Below are positions 16,316-25,132 of a stretch of DNA of 37,278 nt, piece by piece. The notes under the pieces are model-generated. The model ran no database searches. It saw only the letters and a list, made by a program, of their open reading frames with translations, and had not been told where the DNA came from. Each line of letters begins with the position of its first letter. Position 1 is the stretch's first letter. This DNA is from a bacterium (lineage in GTDB: Bacteria > Hydrothermota > Hydrothermia > UBA1063): the NCBI GenBank assembly GCA_030019025.1, contig JASEFR010000016.1:1-37278 (forward strand). The letters run 5' to 3'. A program made the translations under genes and the position numbers.

Positions 16316-16344
16316 ATATTAGTTTAATCTGGGCGTTTTTTCAA
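16316..16344 (-). promoter_or_regulatory. lemA-htpX promoter, predicted leaderless
   Basis: Minus strand -35 TTGAAA (16344-16339), 17-nt spacer, -10 TAATAT (16321-16316), then 6 nt to ATG 16309. The predicted transcription start coincides with the A of the start codon. Confidence 0.6.
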
Positions 16345-16357
16345 TAAATTCAAGGCT

Positions 16358-17263
16358 CTAAAAAATAGTTTGCCACCTGGTAAGGGTTTCCTCATCGGGC
16401 AATTCGATACGTAAAGAATCTCCTATGATCAAAGTCTTTCCGCGAAATTTGAGATTATTTCTGGCCTCATCAATATTCAGAATCTTCCTGACTTTTCGGA
16501 AGACCAGTATCAATATTTCATTTCCTCGCTTTACAAGGCAGGCAGAGTAGGATTTCTGTCCCATGGGCAGTTTTTCATAAACCATTACACCGGGCGTTAT
16601 TATCTCCCAGTCGCTTTCCGGAATCTTTGGACATGTACCGCCCCAGAAAAGTGGTAAAAAAGTGAGGAGATTTGCAAAAATGAGCATTCCAAGAATGAAG
16701 ACAAAAAAGGTCTTTTTGCTCTGCATAATTAGTGGCGAAATTCTTTTTCTGAAGGTGGAGATGGCATGGGAAAACTCTGACCGTGCTACATATTTGTCAT
16801 TATATCTAAGGGTTTCAAGAAAGCTGATGAAGTACTGGAACTTGGTATCGAGAGTACTGCCCCTTGAGACCATATCAATCCACAGTACGAGGGTATCCAG
16901 GGCAATTACTGAAGTTACAACATATCCTTTCCTCGCTGGTTTTAAAGCTATAAAGGCAGAGTCTCCGAGGGGGGCGTAATCGATGACCAGCCTGTTTCCT
17001 TTGAAATTGTGGAATCTTATGTCTTCCAGGTTTTTAACAGGATTTTCGTGGGAATGAAAGAACAGCCTTAAACCTTCTTTAAAAATGTATCCTTCCCAGT
17101 TCTTGTCTGCGCTCCAGCTTGGCTCTGATGACGGGAAGTTTCCAGAAAAGGCTCCCAATTTACGGTAGGACGTCTTTATGGTGTCGAATTTGTCACTCAA
17201 AAAAAGAATTATAACAATCAGGGAAAATTCAAGAATTAATGTAAGGACGAGGACCTTTTTCAC
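16358..17263 (-). CDS. unrecognised protein with two membrane segments
   Basis: I do not recognise this 301-residue protein. An N-terminal hydrophobic helix (about 4-22, VLVLTLILEFSLIVIILFL) is followed by a soluble stretch of about 150 residues, a second hydrophobic helix (about 180-205, FFVFILGMLIFANLLTFLP) and a C-terminal globular part of about 95 residues. I chose GTG 17263 because TATAAT lies 6 nt upstream; the longer ATG at 17305 would add 14 hydrophilic residues and place the promoter inside the coding region. It is upstream of lemA-htpX, but lemA has its own promoter in the 48-nt gap, so a shared role is unproven. A bitopic membrane protein with both ends in the same compartment is likely. 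Confidence 0.65.
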   Translation of the reverse strand: MKKVLVLTLILEFSLIVIILFLSDKFDTIKTSYRKLGAFSGNFPSSEPSWSADKNWEGYIFKEGLRLFFHSHENPVKNLEDIRFHNFKGNRLVIDYAPLGDSAFIALKPARKGYVVTSVIALDTLVLWIDMVSRGSTLDTKFQYFISFLETLRYNDKYVARSEFSHAISTFRKRISPLIMQSKKTFFVFILGMLIFANLLTFLPLFWGGTCPKIPESDWEIITPGVMVYEKLPMGQKSYSACLVKRGNEILILVFRKVRKILNIDEARNNLKFRGKTLIIGDSLRIELPDEETLTRWQTIF

Positions 17264-17269
17264 TGTTAT

Positions 17270-17275
17270 ATTATA
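17270..17275 (-). promoter_or_regulatory. -10 box of the membrane-protein gene, predicted leaderless
   Basis: A perfect TATAAT on the minus strand ends 6 nt before GTG 17263. No good -35 is seen at 16-18 nt. The position supports the shorter GTG start over ATG 17305. Confidence 0.5.
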
Positions 17276-17344
17276 ACGTAAGGTGGTACTTAATTCCTGC
17301 AACATTCTTTTTCCGCAGTTTGCTTCTTAATGAGAGTATGTTAT

Positions 17345-17374
17345 TTGTGTGTTTCAAAGAGAATCCTTTAAAAT
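17345..17374 (+). promoter_or_regulatory. promoter of the lptE-like gene, predicted leaderless
   Basis: TTGTGT (17345-17350), 18-nt spacer, TAAAAT (17369-17374), then 8 nt to ATG 17383. There is no Shine-Dalgarno sequence. The -35 is weak. Confidence 0.45.
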
Positions 17375-17382
17375 AACGCTAA

Positions 17383-17871
17383 ATGAAAATCTTATCAATT
17401 GTGCTGTGGTTTCTTGTTATACTCCTTGGGGGTTGTATATACAGTTTTAAAGGATTTACAGCAGAAAAGGCCTATGATATTTATGTGGAAAATTTTGAAA
17501 ACACTTCCGAGAAAGCAGGGATTGAGATTGATTTCACCCGCTGGGTTACAGAAAACTTTGATTCTGATCTGCGTTTTAATGTTGTGTCTAAGGCAAATTC
17601 AGAGTATACAGTTAAATTCACTATTTCAGGCTATAAGGTTGAACCTTACCAATACAATCCTGATGGGACGGTTTTGAGTTATCGGATCATAGTTATGGGA
17701 TATTTGAGAATTGCCAGAACGAAGGAGGGGAAAGTTATGCTCGAGGATAAATTGGTTTCCGCTTGGGGGACTTATGCCTATAGTGAAAGGGAGGAAGATG
17801 GCCTTAAAAGGGTTTCTGAAGACCTTGGAATGAAGATTATTCAAGAATTTTTGAGTTCCGTTTCCCAGTAA
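17383..17871 (+). CDS. lptE: LptE-like outer-membrane lipoprotein
   Basis: A 162-residue lipoprotein. The signal peptide ends in lipobox LGGC, with the lipidated Cys at 18, followed by IYSFKGF, close to the CGYSF-type start of LptE. The rest has the family outline: a YVENFENTSEKAGIEI segment (family I.VP.FEN.T), a helix, then strands around EYTVKFTISGYKVEPY and a C-terminal helix with ERVSEDL-like character. LptE plugs the LptD channel that inserts LPS in the outer membrane. The call rests on the pattern, since LptE sequences diverge strongly. It sits directly before a TrmA/RlmD-family gene (1 nt gap) and is probably co-transcribed with it. Confidence 0.65.
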   Translation: MKILSIVLWFLVILLGGCIYSFKGFTAEKAYDIYVENFENTSEKAGIEIDFTRWVTENFDSDLRFNVVSKANSEYTVKFTISGYKVEPYQYNPDGTVLSYRIIVMGYLRIARTKEGKVMLEDKLVSAWGTYAYSEREEDGLKRVSEDLGMKIIQEFLSSVSQ

Positions 17872-17872
17872 A

Positions 17873-19207
17873 ATGTCAGGAACCTACATTGTCCATATAG
17901 AGAAAATGATTAGCGAGGGACTGTCCCTCGGACGGCTGGGGCAGGGTATAAAGGTTATGGTCCCTTACGGCGTTAAGGATGACGTGGTGGAAATCAAGGT
18001 AGTGAAGAAGAAAAAGGATTACTGGATAGGTGCCATTAGGAAAGTCATAACACCCAGTCCTTTAAGGACAGTCCCCCGATGCCCCTATTTTGGAAAGTGC
18101 GGTGGGTGTCAGTGGCAGATGATTGATTACCGATATCAGCCAGAATTGAAAAAAGAATTGGTAATAGATGCGCTAAGCCACCTGGCAGGAATTAATGAAG
18201 TAGAGGTTCTGGATACAGTACCTTCTCCAAGGCCTTTCAATTACAGGAACAAAGTCCATTTCCCTCTAAAAAGGATTTCCTACAGCTCGGTGATCATGGG
18301 ATTCTACAAGCAGGATACTCATTACATCATAGATGTAAATGAATGCCCTCTGCACCTACCTCAATTCAATGAGATCTTTAAAAAGGCAAAAAGTTATATA
18401 GGGAAGAAGGGTCTTTCCATTTATGATGAGGTTAAGCATACCGGATTTATAAGGAATTTTACCCTAAGGGGTTCAGAGAGGACACAGGAAACCCTTATCG
18501 TTATTGTATCCAAGGGAGAGTATCTCCATAAGAGTACCGCAATTGATTTAGCAAAGATGGGGCGTAACGTGCTGGGGGTGGTGGAAAACATCAACCCTGA
18601 AAAGGGAAATACTATCTTTGGCAGGGAAAATAGGACCCTCGTAGGAACCAGTCTGTACCACGAAAAGATAAAAAATTACACTTTTGTTATTTCTGCAACC
18701 TCTTTTTTCCAGGTAAACACTTGGATTGCGGAGAAGATGGTGGATGCCCTTGATGGTGTTATGCAGGGAATCGGGGAGGTGGATGTGATAGCTGACGCCT
18801 ATTCGGGGGTTGGTCTTTTTGCTATTGCATCAGCAAAGTTTGCGAGAAAGGTTTATGCCCTTGAGATTTCCCCCGAATCTGTAAGTTGTGCCCAAAGAAA
18901 TATCGTTGTTAATAACAAACCTAATGTTGAGATTATAAACGGGGATGCGGAGGGACTTTTGCCGACTTTGGGTAAGGTTGATGTTTTGATTTTAGATCCT
19001 CCACGGAGGGGTGTAGGCGATGGTATAGTAGATTTCCTTGCCAATTCAAAGCCTCCGCACATTCTCTACTTTTCCTGCAATCCTGCAACCCTCGCCCGAG
19101 ATTTAAAAAAAATGGTGGATGTAGGCTACAAAATTGAGTTCATTCAGCCCTTTGACATGTTCCCTCAGACGTTTCATGTAGAGAATCTTGTTTATCTGAA
19201 AAGATAA
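17873..19207 (+). CDS. 23S rRNA (uracil-5-)-methyltransferase, TrmA/RlmD family
   Basis: A 444-residue SAM-dependent RNA m5U methyltransferase. An N-terminal TRAM domain (about 1-60) is followed by the [4Fe-4S] cluster cysteines CPYFGKCGGC, with the fourth Cys in NECPLH. The central domain precedes a Rossmann methyltransferase: DAYSGVGLFAIASAKFARKV with ALEISPESV (SAM), LILDPPRRGVGDGI (motif IV) and catalytic Cys in YFSCNPATLARDL, ending FDMFPQTFHVE. All catalytic features are intact. Target is most likely a 23S rRNA uridine (U1939- or U747-type); which one cannot be told from sequence alone. Confidence 0.93.
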   Translation: MSGTYIVHIEKMISEGLSLGRLGQGIKVMVPYGVKDDVVEIKVVKKKKDYWIGAIRKVITPSPLRTVPRCPYFGKCGGCQWQMIDYRYQPELKKELVIDALSHLAGINEVEVLDTVPSPRPFNYRNKVHFPLKRISYSSVIMGFYKQDTHYIIDVNECPLHLPQFNEIFKKAKSYIGKKGLSIYDEVKHTGFIRNFTLRGSERTQETLIVIVSKGEYLHKSTAIDLAKMGRNVLGVVENINPEKGNTIFGRENRTLVGTSLYHEKIKNYTFVISATSFFQVNTWIAEKMVDALDGVMQGIGEVDVIADAYSGVGLFAIASAKFARKVYALEISPESVSCAQRNIVVNNKPNVEIINGDAEGLLPTLGKVDVLILDPPRRGVGDGIVDFLANSKPPHILYFSCNPATLARDLKKMVDVGYKIEFIQPFDMFPQTFHVENLVYLKR

Positions 19208-19240
19208 GATTTTTAATTTCACCCCACTATCTTTTGTTTT
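19199..19240 (+). terminator. possible weak terminator after the rRNA methyltransferase gene
   Basis: AAAAGATA (19199-19206) pairs with TATCTTTT (19228-19235) across a 21-nt loop, followed by GTTTTT. The stem is AT-rich and the loop long, so this is a weak candidate. Confidence 0.25.
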
Positions 19241-19284
19241 TGCTATTTATTCCAAATGTTTGCAGGAGAATATGTTATGAATAC

Positions 19285-19313
19285 TTGACAGACATCGGAT
19301 TTTAGATTATACT
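19285..19313 (+). promoter_or_regulatory. promoter of the large secreted-protein gene
   Basis: Consensus -35 TTGACA (19285-19290), 17-nt spacer, -10 TATACT (19308-19313). The predicted leader of about 15 nt carries AGGAGGT before ATG 19335. Expected to be a strong promoter. Confidence 0.7.
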
Positions 19314-19334
19314 TTTTTCACACAGGAGGTTTTT

Positions 19335-22300
19335 ATGCTTAAACGTATACTCCTTGCATCTATCCTTCTGGGGATGGTCTGGGCCCAGAAGGCAAAGGTG
19401 GAAGATGTGCCACCAATACCTGCAGGGTATGTCCTTCGGGTTGATGGTGGCTCTACCGCATCTCCATTCGACATTCAGAAGGGCAACTCCGATGTGTTTG
19501 CCATGAATGTAGATGCCGGTTCGGTGGAAATGACCGAGAAGAGTCCTGGTGACATTGCACTTCTTTCGATTGACTCAAGAGCTTTACCTCTTTTAAAGGT
19601 AGGGGTTTATGATACGCTAAATGTCCAAATTTCAAATGCTGGTAGTGTTGCTGAGGATTCTGTAATCTTTATCGTTAGCTCCGAAAATGGTCTTGTTCCA
19701 ACTGAAACAGTAGTGGTATATATAACACTGAACCCCGGTGATACCTCAGTTGTTCAGGTTCCATATCAAATTGGTGGGAGTTTGGGAATAGATACCCTTT
19801 CCCTGATGCTTGGTGATGATGATGATAATACAAACAATGGTCCTATTTCGCATTACATTGAGATCTGGGATGACTCTACGGTTGCAGCTACCTCTTTTTC
19901 TGAATCGCCCTTCCCCTTAGGTTGGACCTCTGAGATTTTGATAGGTAGCTACAGTTGGGAAAGAACTACTTCAGGCACTAACCCAACTGTTTCTCCTCTT
20001 GACTTACCTGCGATGGCAGTATATAGATCTTATAGTGCCTCAAATGGTTCGCAAGCGAGGCTTATTTCACCAAAAATTACTATTTTGAGCGCCCCGAGGA
20101 AGGTGATCTTGAGATTTCATATGGTACACGATAATGGGTATTCTGCAAGTTACGATTCTGTTTATGTTGAATATTCTGTTGACGGCGTGAATTTCAGTAC
20201 AATTCAAGGTTTCCAGCGGTATGATGGTTCTGTAACAGAACCCACGTGGCTTCTTCATGAAGTGGAGATAGGAGATTTTCCGGTTGGAACAGAACTTTAC
20301 GTAGCATTAAGGGCTAAGAGTGGATATGGAAACAACATGTTTATAGATTCGCTATGGGTGTATGCAACAGAACCTACTGCTCCTGACACTGATGCGCAAT
20401 TTCTCTCTATCTCGATACCCAAGCCTGTTATTCAAAACGATAGCAATTTTGTCACTATTAGTTTCAAAAATAGTGGTCTTGAACCAATTACGACTATCGA
20501 TCTATTTTACACTCTTGGCGGTGCAGATACTGTCTGGGAAACCTGGACTGGTAATTTAATAGCTGGAGCTACTCAAGAGTATACTTTTACAACCCCCCTT
20601 ATCCTACCAGATACGGGTGAAATAACTGTTTACGCTGGAGTTAGGCTTACGGGGGATACTGTTCGAAACGACACGGCGTCAGTAACGGTGCATGTGTGGC
20701 CCTATGCCCAGGACCTGCCCTATGCGGAAAATTTTGATGAAGATTGGTCAAATTCAACTAATCCTCCATATGGTGGCTGGAAGATCATTGACGGTGGTGA
20801 TGAGGCGCCTCCTACCGTTAACAACAATGACTGGCACAGGTATGTATCGTCAAGTAGAACTGTTGCAAGTGTTCACTATTCACCAACTGAAAATCACGAC
20901 GACTGGCTTATATCGCCAAGATTGAGGATAATGGGATATGGAACCTATACTTTAAATTTCTGGCACTACTACAATGACTATTCTACTTCACGCCAGGATT
21001 CTGGTCAGGTGTTAATCTCGTTTGATGATGGAGTAACGTGGACAGAGATAACGAGATATTCCAATGCTGATAATTCTGGTAATGTCTCTTTGGACATCAC
21101 GTCTTACATAGTTTCGCAGGTTGGAACTTCTGAATATTTCAGAATAGCTTTCCATTATGGTGCATATGACGAGTATTATTGGAATATAGATGATTTTTCC
21201 GTTACTTACGAGCCTGATACCACTCCGCCAATGGTTGAGATGATTAGAGGCACTGAGGATACATACGATACTACTTCTGATACTGTTATCTTTGTGGTCA
21301 GTGATATATCACCATTCTATGTCCATGCCTATGCAGTAATCAACGATTCGGTTGTTGCAGAATATGAGTCCGATTTTGAACCAGGTACTGATACTATTAC
21401 CGTTGTAATTCCGGGTGCACCTCAGGGGACCGTTTACGATGGCTACATATACGTTGAAGATGCAAACGGTAACTCCTGGATGACTCAGGGGGCATGGTGG
21501 AAGCTCTACGCCTTTACTCCCGGAACCCCGACACTTACGCCAATTAGTGAGCCTCAGAAGGGTGTTAGACTCTCCTGGGCGAGCCCGAGACAGAGCCTGG
21601 TATACGACGGCGGTCCTACTTATTACTTCTCGGGTATTGCTGCTGGTGACATAATGTCTGTGAGATTTACGCCCCAATACACCCCAGCACGGATAGACAG
21701 TGTAGTTGCACTATTCTTCCAGACATCAGCAGATATGCACCTTAGAATTTACGATGATAACAATGGTATACCAGGAAATGTATTGTTTGATACCCTTATT
21801 ACAGTTCCAGTTTATCCGACTTATTTGGTACTCAATCTTGCTGACAAAAATATCATTGTTAATGGAGAGTACCATGTTGGCTTTGAATGGACCGTCAATG
21901 ACCAACCCTATCCGTTGTGTGATGCTGGTTCTAATACCAACAGAAGTCTCTACTATGAAGCAGCCAGCGGAAATTGGTACTGGGTTGGTTACGACTGGAT
22001 CGTGAGTAGCGCTGTAACCTATCTGCCTCAGAGCAAAGCTTACGCCGGAAGCTTTGTAAGGACTAAGCTCTCTAAAGAAAGCAATTTGAAGAGAATTGAA
22101 CTACCGCAAATCGTACTTAAGGAAGAAAGAAGTGTTGATGTTAAGTATATCCAGAACTACACGGTCCTAAGGTCAACAACTTCTGGTGGTCCTTATGATT
22201 CCATAGGAATTTCTACAGGGAATACTTACGATGATTTTGATCTCGTAACGGATAATACTTACTATTACATTTTGAGGATGGATTATGTCTCTCCAGATAC

Positions 22301-22937
22301 GATGACATATGGTGGCGAGGCAAGCATAACAACAGATTTTGTGGGGCCTGAATTTTCTGCCTTTGACTATGATAGTGGAGGCGTTGGTGATATCTGGTTG
22401 AGTGTTGATATTATGGATCCATCGGGAATATACGCTGATACTCTCTACTACTCCATAAATGGTGGTGAGTTTGTTGCTACTGTGAATGATAGCATTTCTG
22501 GTTCGACCTACTATTACACCATCCCCGGGCTTAACGTTGGAGATAATGTGGATCTCTACTTTGTTGCCCTTGACAATTCTCCTTGGTACAACGCAACCAG
22601 GTATCCAGAGACCGGTTACATTTCCTTCCTTGTGACTTCGGTAACGGACCAGAAGCCGACAATGTATGCCTTCAACATCAAAGGCTCCAACATCGGTTCG
22701 AGGGCAATTGAATTCGCCTATGCATTACCCGAGAGGACTGACATAGAGATTTCGGTCTACTCTGTGGCTGGTCAGAAAGTTGCCACCCTCGTGAAGGGAA
22801 GGAAAGATGCGGGTTACTACACTGTGAGATGGAATGGAACCGACGGAAGAGGCTCGAAAGTAGGCTCTGGTGTCTACATCGTTAAGATGGAGACCCCGAA
22901 GAAGAGCTTCAGTGCGAGAGTAATTCTGACGAAGTAG
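19335..22937 (+). CDS. large secreted multidomain surface protein with sorting tail
   Basis: A 1200-residue protein with a signal peptide (1-17, ending MVWAQ). A CARDB-like Ig region (about 70-185) precedes two MAM/choice-of-anchor-J-like beta domains: about 190-350 (PLGWTSEIL...SWERTT, FIDSLWVY) and about 455-635 (YAENFDEDW...GGWKIIDGG, NIDDFSVTY), separated by a second CARDB-like domain (about 353-450). Fibronectin-like and Ig-like stretches follow, including DNTYYYIL. Residues about 1110-1200 form a FlgD-like/T9SS sorting tail: IEISVYSVAGQKVATLV, YYTVRWNGTDGRG, SGVYIVKMET and a final ARVILTK. No catalytic motif is evident; it is probably an extracellular adhesin or scaffold. A strong promoter and terminator frame it as a single-gene unit. 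Confidence 0.85.
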   Translation: MLKRILLASILLGMVWAQKAKVEDVPPIPAGYVLRVDGGSTASPFDIQKGNSDVFAMNVDAGSVEMTEKSPGDIALLSIDSRALPLLKVGVYDTLNVQISNAGSVAEDSVIFIVSSENGLVPTETVVVYITLNPGDTSVVQVPYQIGGSLGIDTLSLMLGDDDDNTNNGPISHYIEIWDDSTVAATSFSESPFPLGWTSEILIGSYSWERTTSGTNPTVSPLDLPAMAVYRSYSASNGSQARLISPKITILSAPRKVILRFHMVHDNGYSASYDSVYVEYSVDGVNFSTIQGFQRYDGSVTEPTWLLHEVEIGDFPVGTELYVALRAKSGYGNNMFIDSLWVYATEPTAPDTDAQFLSISIPKPVIQNDSNFVTISFKNSGLEPITTIDLFYTLGGADTVWETWTGNLIAGATQEYTFTTPLILPDTGEITVYAGVRLTGDTVRNDTASVTVHVWPYAQDLPYAENFDEDWSNSTNPPYGGWKIIDGGDEAPPTVNNNDWHRYVSSSRTVASVHYSPTENHDDWLISPRLRIMGYGTYTLNFWHYYNDYSTSRQDSGQVLISFDDGVTWTEITRYSNADNSGNVSLDITSYIVSQVGTSEYFRIAFHYGAYDEYYWNIDDFSVTYEPDTTPPMVEMIRGTEDTYDTTSDTVIFVVSDISPFYVHAYAVINDSVVAEYESDFEPGTDTITVVIPGAPQGTVYDGYIYVEDANGNSWMTQGAWWKLYAFTPGTPTLTPISEPQKGVRLSWASPRQSLVYDGGPTYYFSGIAAGDIMSVRFTPQYTPARIDSVVALFFQTSADMHLRIYDDNNGIPGNVLFDTLITVPVYPTYLVLNLADKNIIVNGEYHVGFEWTVNDQPYPLCDAGSNTNRSLYYEAASGNWYWVGYDWIVSSAVTYLPQSKAYAGSFVRTKLSKESNLKRIELPQIVLKEERSVDVKYIQNYTVLRSTTSGGPYDSIGISTGNTYDDFDLVTDNTYYYILRMDYVSPDTMTYGGEASITTDFVGPEFSAFDYDSGGVGDIWLSVDIMDPSGIYADTLYYSINGGEFVATVNDSISGSTYYYTIPGLNVGDNVDLYFVALDNSPWYNATRYPETGYISFLVTSVTDQKPTMYAFNIKGSNIGSRAIEFAYALPERTDIEISVYSVAGQKVATLVKGRKDAGYYTVRWNGTDGRGSKVGSGVYIVKMETPKKSFSARVILTK

Positions 22938-22959
22938 CGCAAGCTAATTTGGACTTTCC

Positions 22960-22994
22960 ACCACCCCCTCCCGTCAGGGAGGGGGTGGTTTTTT
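22960..22994 (+). terminator. rho-independent terminator after the large secreted protein
   Basis: Perfect 13-bp stem ACCACCCCCTCCC / GGGAGGGGGTGGT (22960-22972 and 22977-22989) with loop GTCA, followed by TTTTTT. Confidence 0.92.
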
Positions 22995-23081
22995 ATAAGG
23001 GTTTTTACCTTAACATTTGGGTAGTGCGGAATTTTCTTAAAAGGCTTTATCTCAGCAAAATTCAATACCGCCTTTTTGTTT

Positions 23082-23087
23082 TATAAT
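23082..23087 (+). promoter_or_regulatory. -10 box of the M28 peptidase gene, predicted leaderless
   Basis: Perfect TATAAT ends 7 nt before ATG 23095, with no Shine-Dalgarno sequence between them. No convincing -35 at 16-18 nt. Confidence 0.5.
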
Positions 23088-23094
23088 TTACACT

Positions 23095-24342
23095 ATGAGA
23101 AGCCTTACCAATTATGCTTACAGAATTTTAAGGGAAATCTCTTTTCCCCGGCTTGCCGGAAGTGAAGGTGAGGAAAAAGCCAGGGAAATCATCGTAGAGG
23201 AACTCTCCAAACTTGGAGTTCCGGTATCGGAACATTCCTTTTCGCTTTGGACCTTCAGATCTGGTGACGGCAGGATCACTTTGAAAAACAGGTTGTTTAA
23301 GGCTATACCTTACGGTAATACGAAACCCTTTGATGAAGAAGGTGAGATAACCTACGTGGAGGACTTGGATTATCTGTCTCAGGACGTGAAAGGAAAAATT
23401 GTTGTAACCTATGGGAGGGTAAGGGGAGAAAGTTACGAAAGGCTCATTGAAAAGGGAGTAAAAGGTTTGATTTCTATCTCACCACCTGAAAGAGGTTTTT
23501 CCTTCTCCTCCATATCTCAGAGGTTTGTTGAAGAGGGCAAAGTGATTCCCGCCCTTGTGGTAGAGTATGATACGGGGCTGAAATTGAAGGAAGCAGAAGG
23601 TGAAAGGGTGAAGATTCAAGGAAGCACTGAATATTATAAAGGGACTGCTGTCAATATAATTACCGAGATAAAGGGGAGTAAGAAGCCTGATGAGATCATC
23701 CTACTCTGCGGACATTATGATTCTGTGGCTATCTCCCCCGGAGCAACGGATAACGCAGGGGGAAGCGCTATTTTACTTGCCCTTGCAAAGCATTTTTCTC
23801 GGAGGAAGCCAAAGAGGACCCTTAGGTTTGTTTGGTTTTCCGGCGAAGAATTAGGACTCTTAGGGAGCCAGGCCTATGTTGAAGAGATTAAAGATGAATT
23901 GAAAAAGATTAAAATGGTTATTAACCTTGATGTGGCTGGTGACCCCATCGGCGAAAATGGAGCAATGTGCATTTCCGAAAAAGATACGTTGAATTTCGTT
24001 TCAATTCTCTCAAAAGAAAAAGGGATTCCCTTTAAAACAAGGCTTGATATCTATTCCAGCGACTCCATGCCTTTTGCCCTTTATGGAGTGCCTTCTATAA
24101 ACCTCGCTCGTTTTGGTGGAAAAGGAAGTTTTTATATCCATTCTCACAATGACCGGTTTTCCTACACAGGGGCGAGCGGCTTAGCGCCTGTTATCGAAAT
24201 GACTTTGAGCATTGTTGAAAGACTGGATAACAGTGTGATTTTCCCTCTTGAAAGGAGAATTAGCGGTGATTTGAAGGGAAAAATAGAAGATTACTTCAAG
24301 AAGATGCAGGGGAAGAAGGTAGAAGTTAGGTGGGAAAAGTAA
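23095..24342 (+). CDS. M28-family zinc aminopeptidase
   Basis: A 415-residue M28 peptidase. The metal-binding set is visible: GHYDSVAISPGATDNAGGSA (His and bridging Asp), FSGEELGLLGSQAY (catalytic Glu and ligand Glu), NLDVAGDP (ligand Asp) and FYIHSHNDR (final His). Between about 85 and 180 there is a protease-associated (PA)-like insert, DVKGKIVVTYGRV...EKGVKGLISIS. No signal peptide is present, so it would act in the cytoplasm, unlike many M28 enzymes. Likely an aminopeptidase or dipeptidase; the substrate is not predictable. Confidence 0.9.
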   Translation: MRSLTNYAYRILREISFPRLAGSEGEEKAREIIVEELSKLGVPVSEHSFSLWTFRSGDGRITLKNRLFKAIPYGNTKPFDEEGEITYVEDLDYLSQDVKGKIVVTYGRVRGESYERLIEKGVKGLISISPPERGFSFSSISQRFVEEGKVIPALVVEYDTGLKLKEAEGERVKIQGSTEYYKGTAVNIITEIKGSKKPDEIILLCGHYDSVAISPGATDNAGGSAILLALAKHFSRRKPKRTLRFVWFSGEELGLLGSQAYVEEIKDELKKIKMVINLDVAGDPIGENGAMCISEKDTLNFVSILSKEKGIPFKTRLDIYSSDSMPFALYGVPSINLARFGGKGSFYIHSHNDRFSYTGASGLAPVIEMTLSIVERLDNSVIFPLERRISGDLKGKIEDYFKKMQGKKVEVRWEK

Positions 24343-24343
24343 G

Positions 24344-24359
24344 CCAAAAAATTTTTTGG
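24344..24359. repeat. perfect AT-rich palindrome after the M28 gene
   Basis: CCAAAAAATTTTTTGG is a perfect 16-bp palindrome starting just after the stop codon. It may act as a weak bidirectional terminator; there is no loop spacing. The following 24360-24552 holds no gene that I can support. Confidence 0.35.
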
Positions 24360-24552
24360 TTTAGAAGTTAAAAACGGCGGTAAATTTTGAGAGAGCTGCT
24401 TGGAGCGTAGGGTTTAAATATTTTGCGTATGGATGGGTAAAAATAAATGGTGAATCCTCACCAACCGTCTGCGTTATTTGGAAATGCATGAGAAAATTGG
24501 AGCATATAGATTGAATTTTTGCTGAAAAGAGTGTTTAAAAAATTTTTAAGTT

Positions 24553-24586
24553 AAAAAACCTGGGCGCCCGAAGGGGCGCCCAGGTT
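24553..24586 (-). terminator. rho-independent terminator of hsp20
   Basis: Read on the minus strand: 13-bp stem AACCTGGGCGCCC / GGGCGCCCAGGTT with loop CTTC, running into TTTTTT. It lies about 20 nt past the hsp20 stop. Confidence 0.92.
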
Positions 24587-24606
24587 AGAGAGATACTTGA
24601 TTAGTG

Positions 24607-25062
24607 TTATTCAATTTCTATTTCTATCTCTTTACTCTTAGCTTTTTCGCTCTTTGGAACGGTAATGGTGAGGATACCGTCTTTGTAGGAGGCCTTCGCC
24701 TTATCAGGAACAACCTCTGTTGGGAACCTCACCGTCCTCTCAAACTTACCGTAGTTCATCTCAATGCGGTGGTAGGTTTTTCCCTTCTCCTCCTTCTCCA
24801 TCTTCCTCTCACCGCTAATGGTCAGGGTGTCCTCGGTGATGGAGAGCTTCACTTCATCTTTTTTGAGACCGGGAAGTTCAGCTTTCACAATGAATTCATT
24901 TTCGGTCTCCTCAATATCCACTGCTGGAACCCAGAAAGCCTCTCTTTCACGGATCATTTTTTCCGCCTGTCTACCGAAGAAGGTGTCAAAAAGTCTATCA
25001 ACTTCCTCCCTTAAGGAAGCAATTTCTCTAAAAGGATCCCATCTCATGAGATCTCTTACCAT
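24607..25062 (-). CDS. small heat-shock protein, Hsp20/alpha-crystallin family
   Basis: A 151-residue ATP-independent holdase. The N-terminal region starts MRWDPFREIASLREEVDRLF, typical of class A bacterial Hsp20. The alpha-crystallin domain spans about 45-140 and includes VPAVDIEETENEFIVKAELP, the GLKKDEVKLSI strand, GERKMEKEEKG and the conserved A-x-x-x-DGILTITVPK block. The C-terminal IxI oligomerisation motif is present as IEIEIE. AAGGAGGTGA lies 8 nt upstream. Single-gene unit with its own promoter and terminator; no CIRCE element is seen. Confidence 0.96.
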   Translation of the reverse strand: MVRDLMRWDPFREIASLREEVDRLFDTFFGRQAEKMIREREAFWVPAVDIEETENEFIVKAELPGLKKDEVKLSITEDTLTISGERKMEKEEKGKTYHRIEMNYGKFERTVRFPTEVVPDKAKASYKDGILTITVPKSEKAKSKEIEIEIE

Positions 25063-25104
25063 ACTCTCACCTCCTTTTTAAGTTTTTGATTTGTTACCAT
25101 TTAT

Positions 25105-25132
25105 ATAATAGGCAGGTTATTTGAACGGTCAA
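25105..25132 (-). promoter_or_regulatory. hsp20 promoter
   Basis: Minus strand -35 TTGACC (25132-25127), 16-nt spacer, -10 TATTAT (25110-25105). The leader is about 35 nt with AAGGAGGTGA. The -35 lies inside an interrupted palindrome, TTGA-N4-TCAA (25121-25132). The remaining 25133-25314 contains no supported gene. Confidence 0.55.

Noticed and set aside
19335-22937. Internal tandem repeat proteins or phase-variable repeats in the large secreted gene
   Set aside because: The two MAM-like domains are similar in fold pattern only; no near-identical DNA repeats were seen.
24604-25081. Plus-strand frames opposite hsp20
   Set aside because: They are shadows of a clear Hsp20 coding region with its own promoter, ribosome site and terminator.
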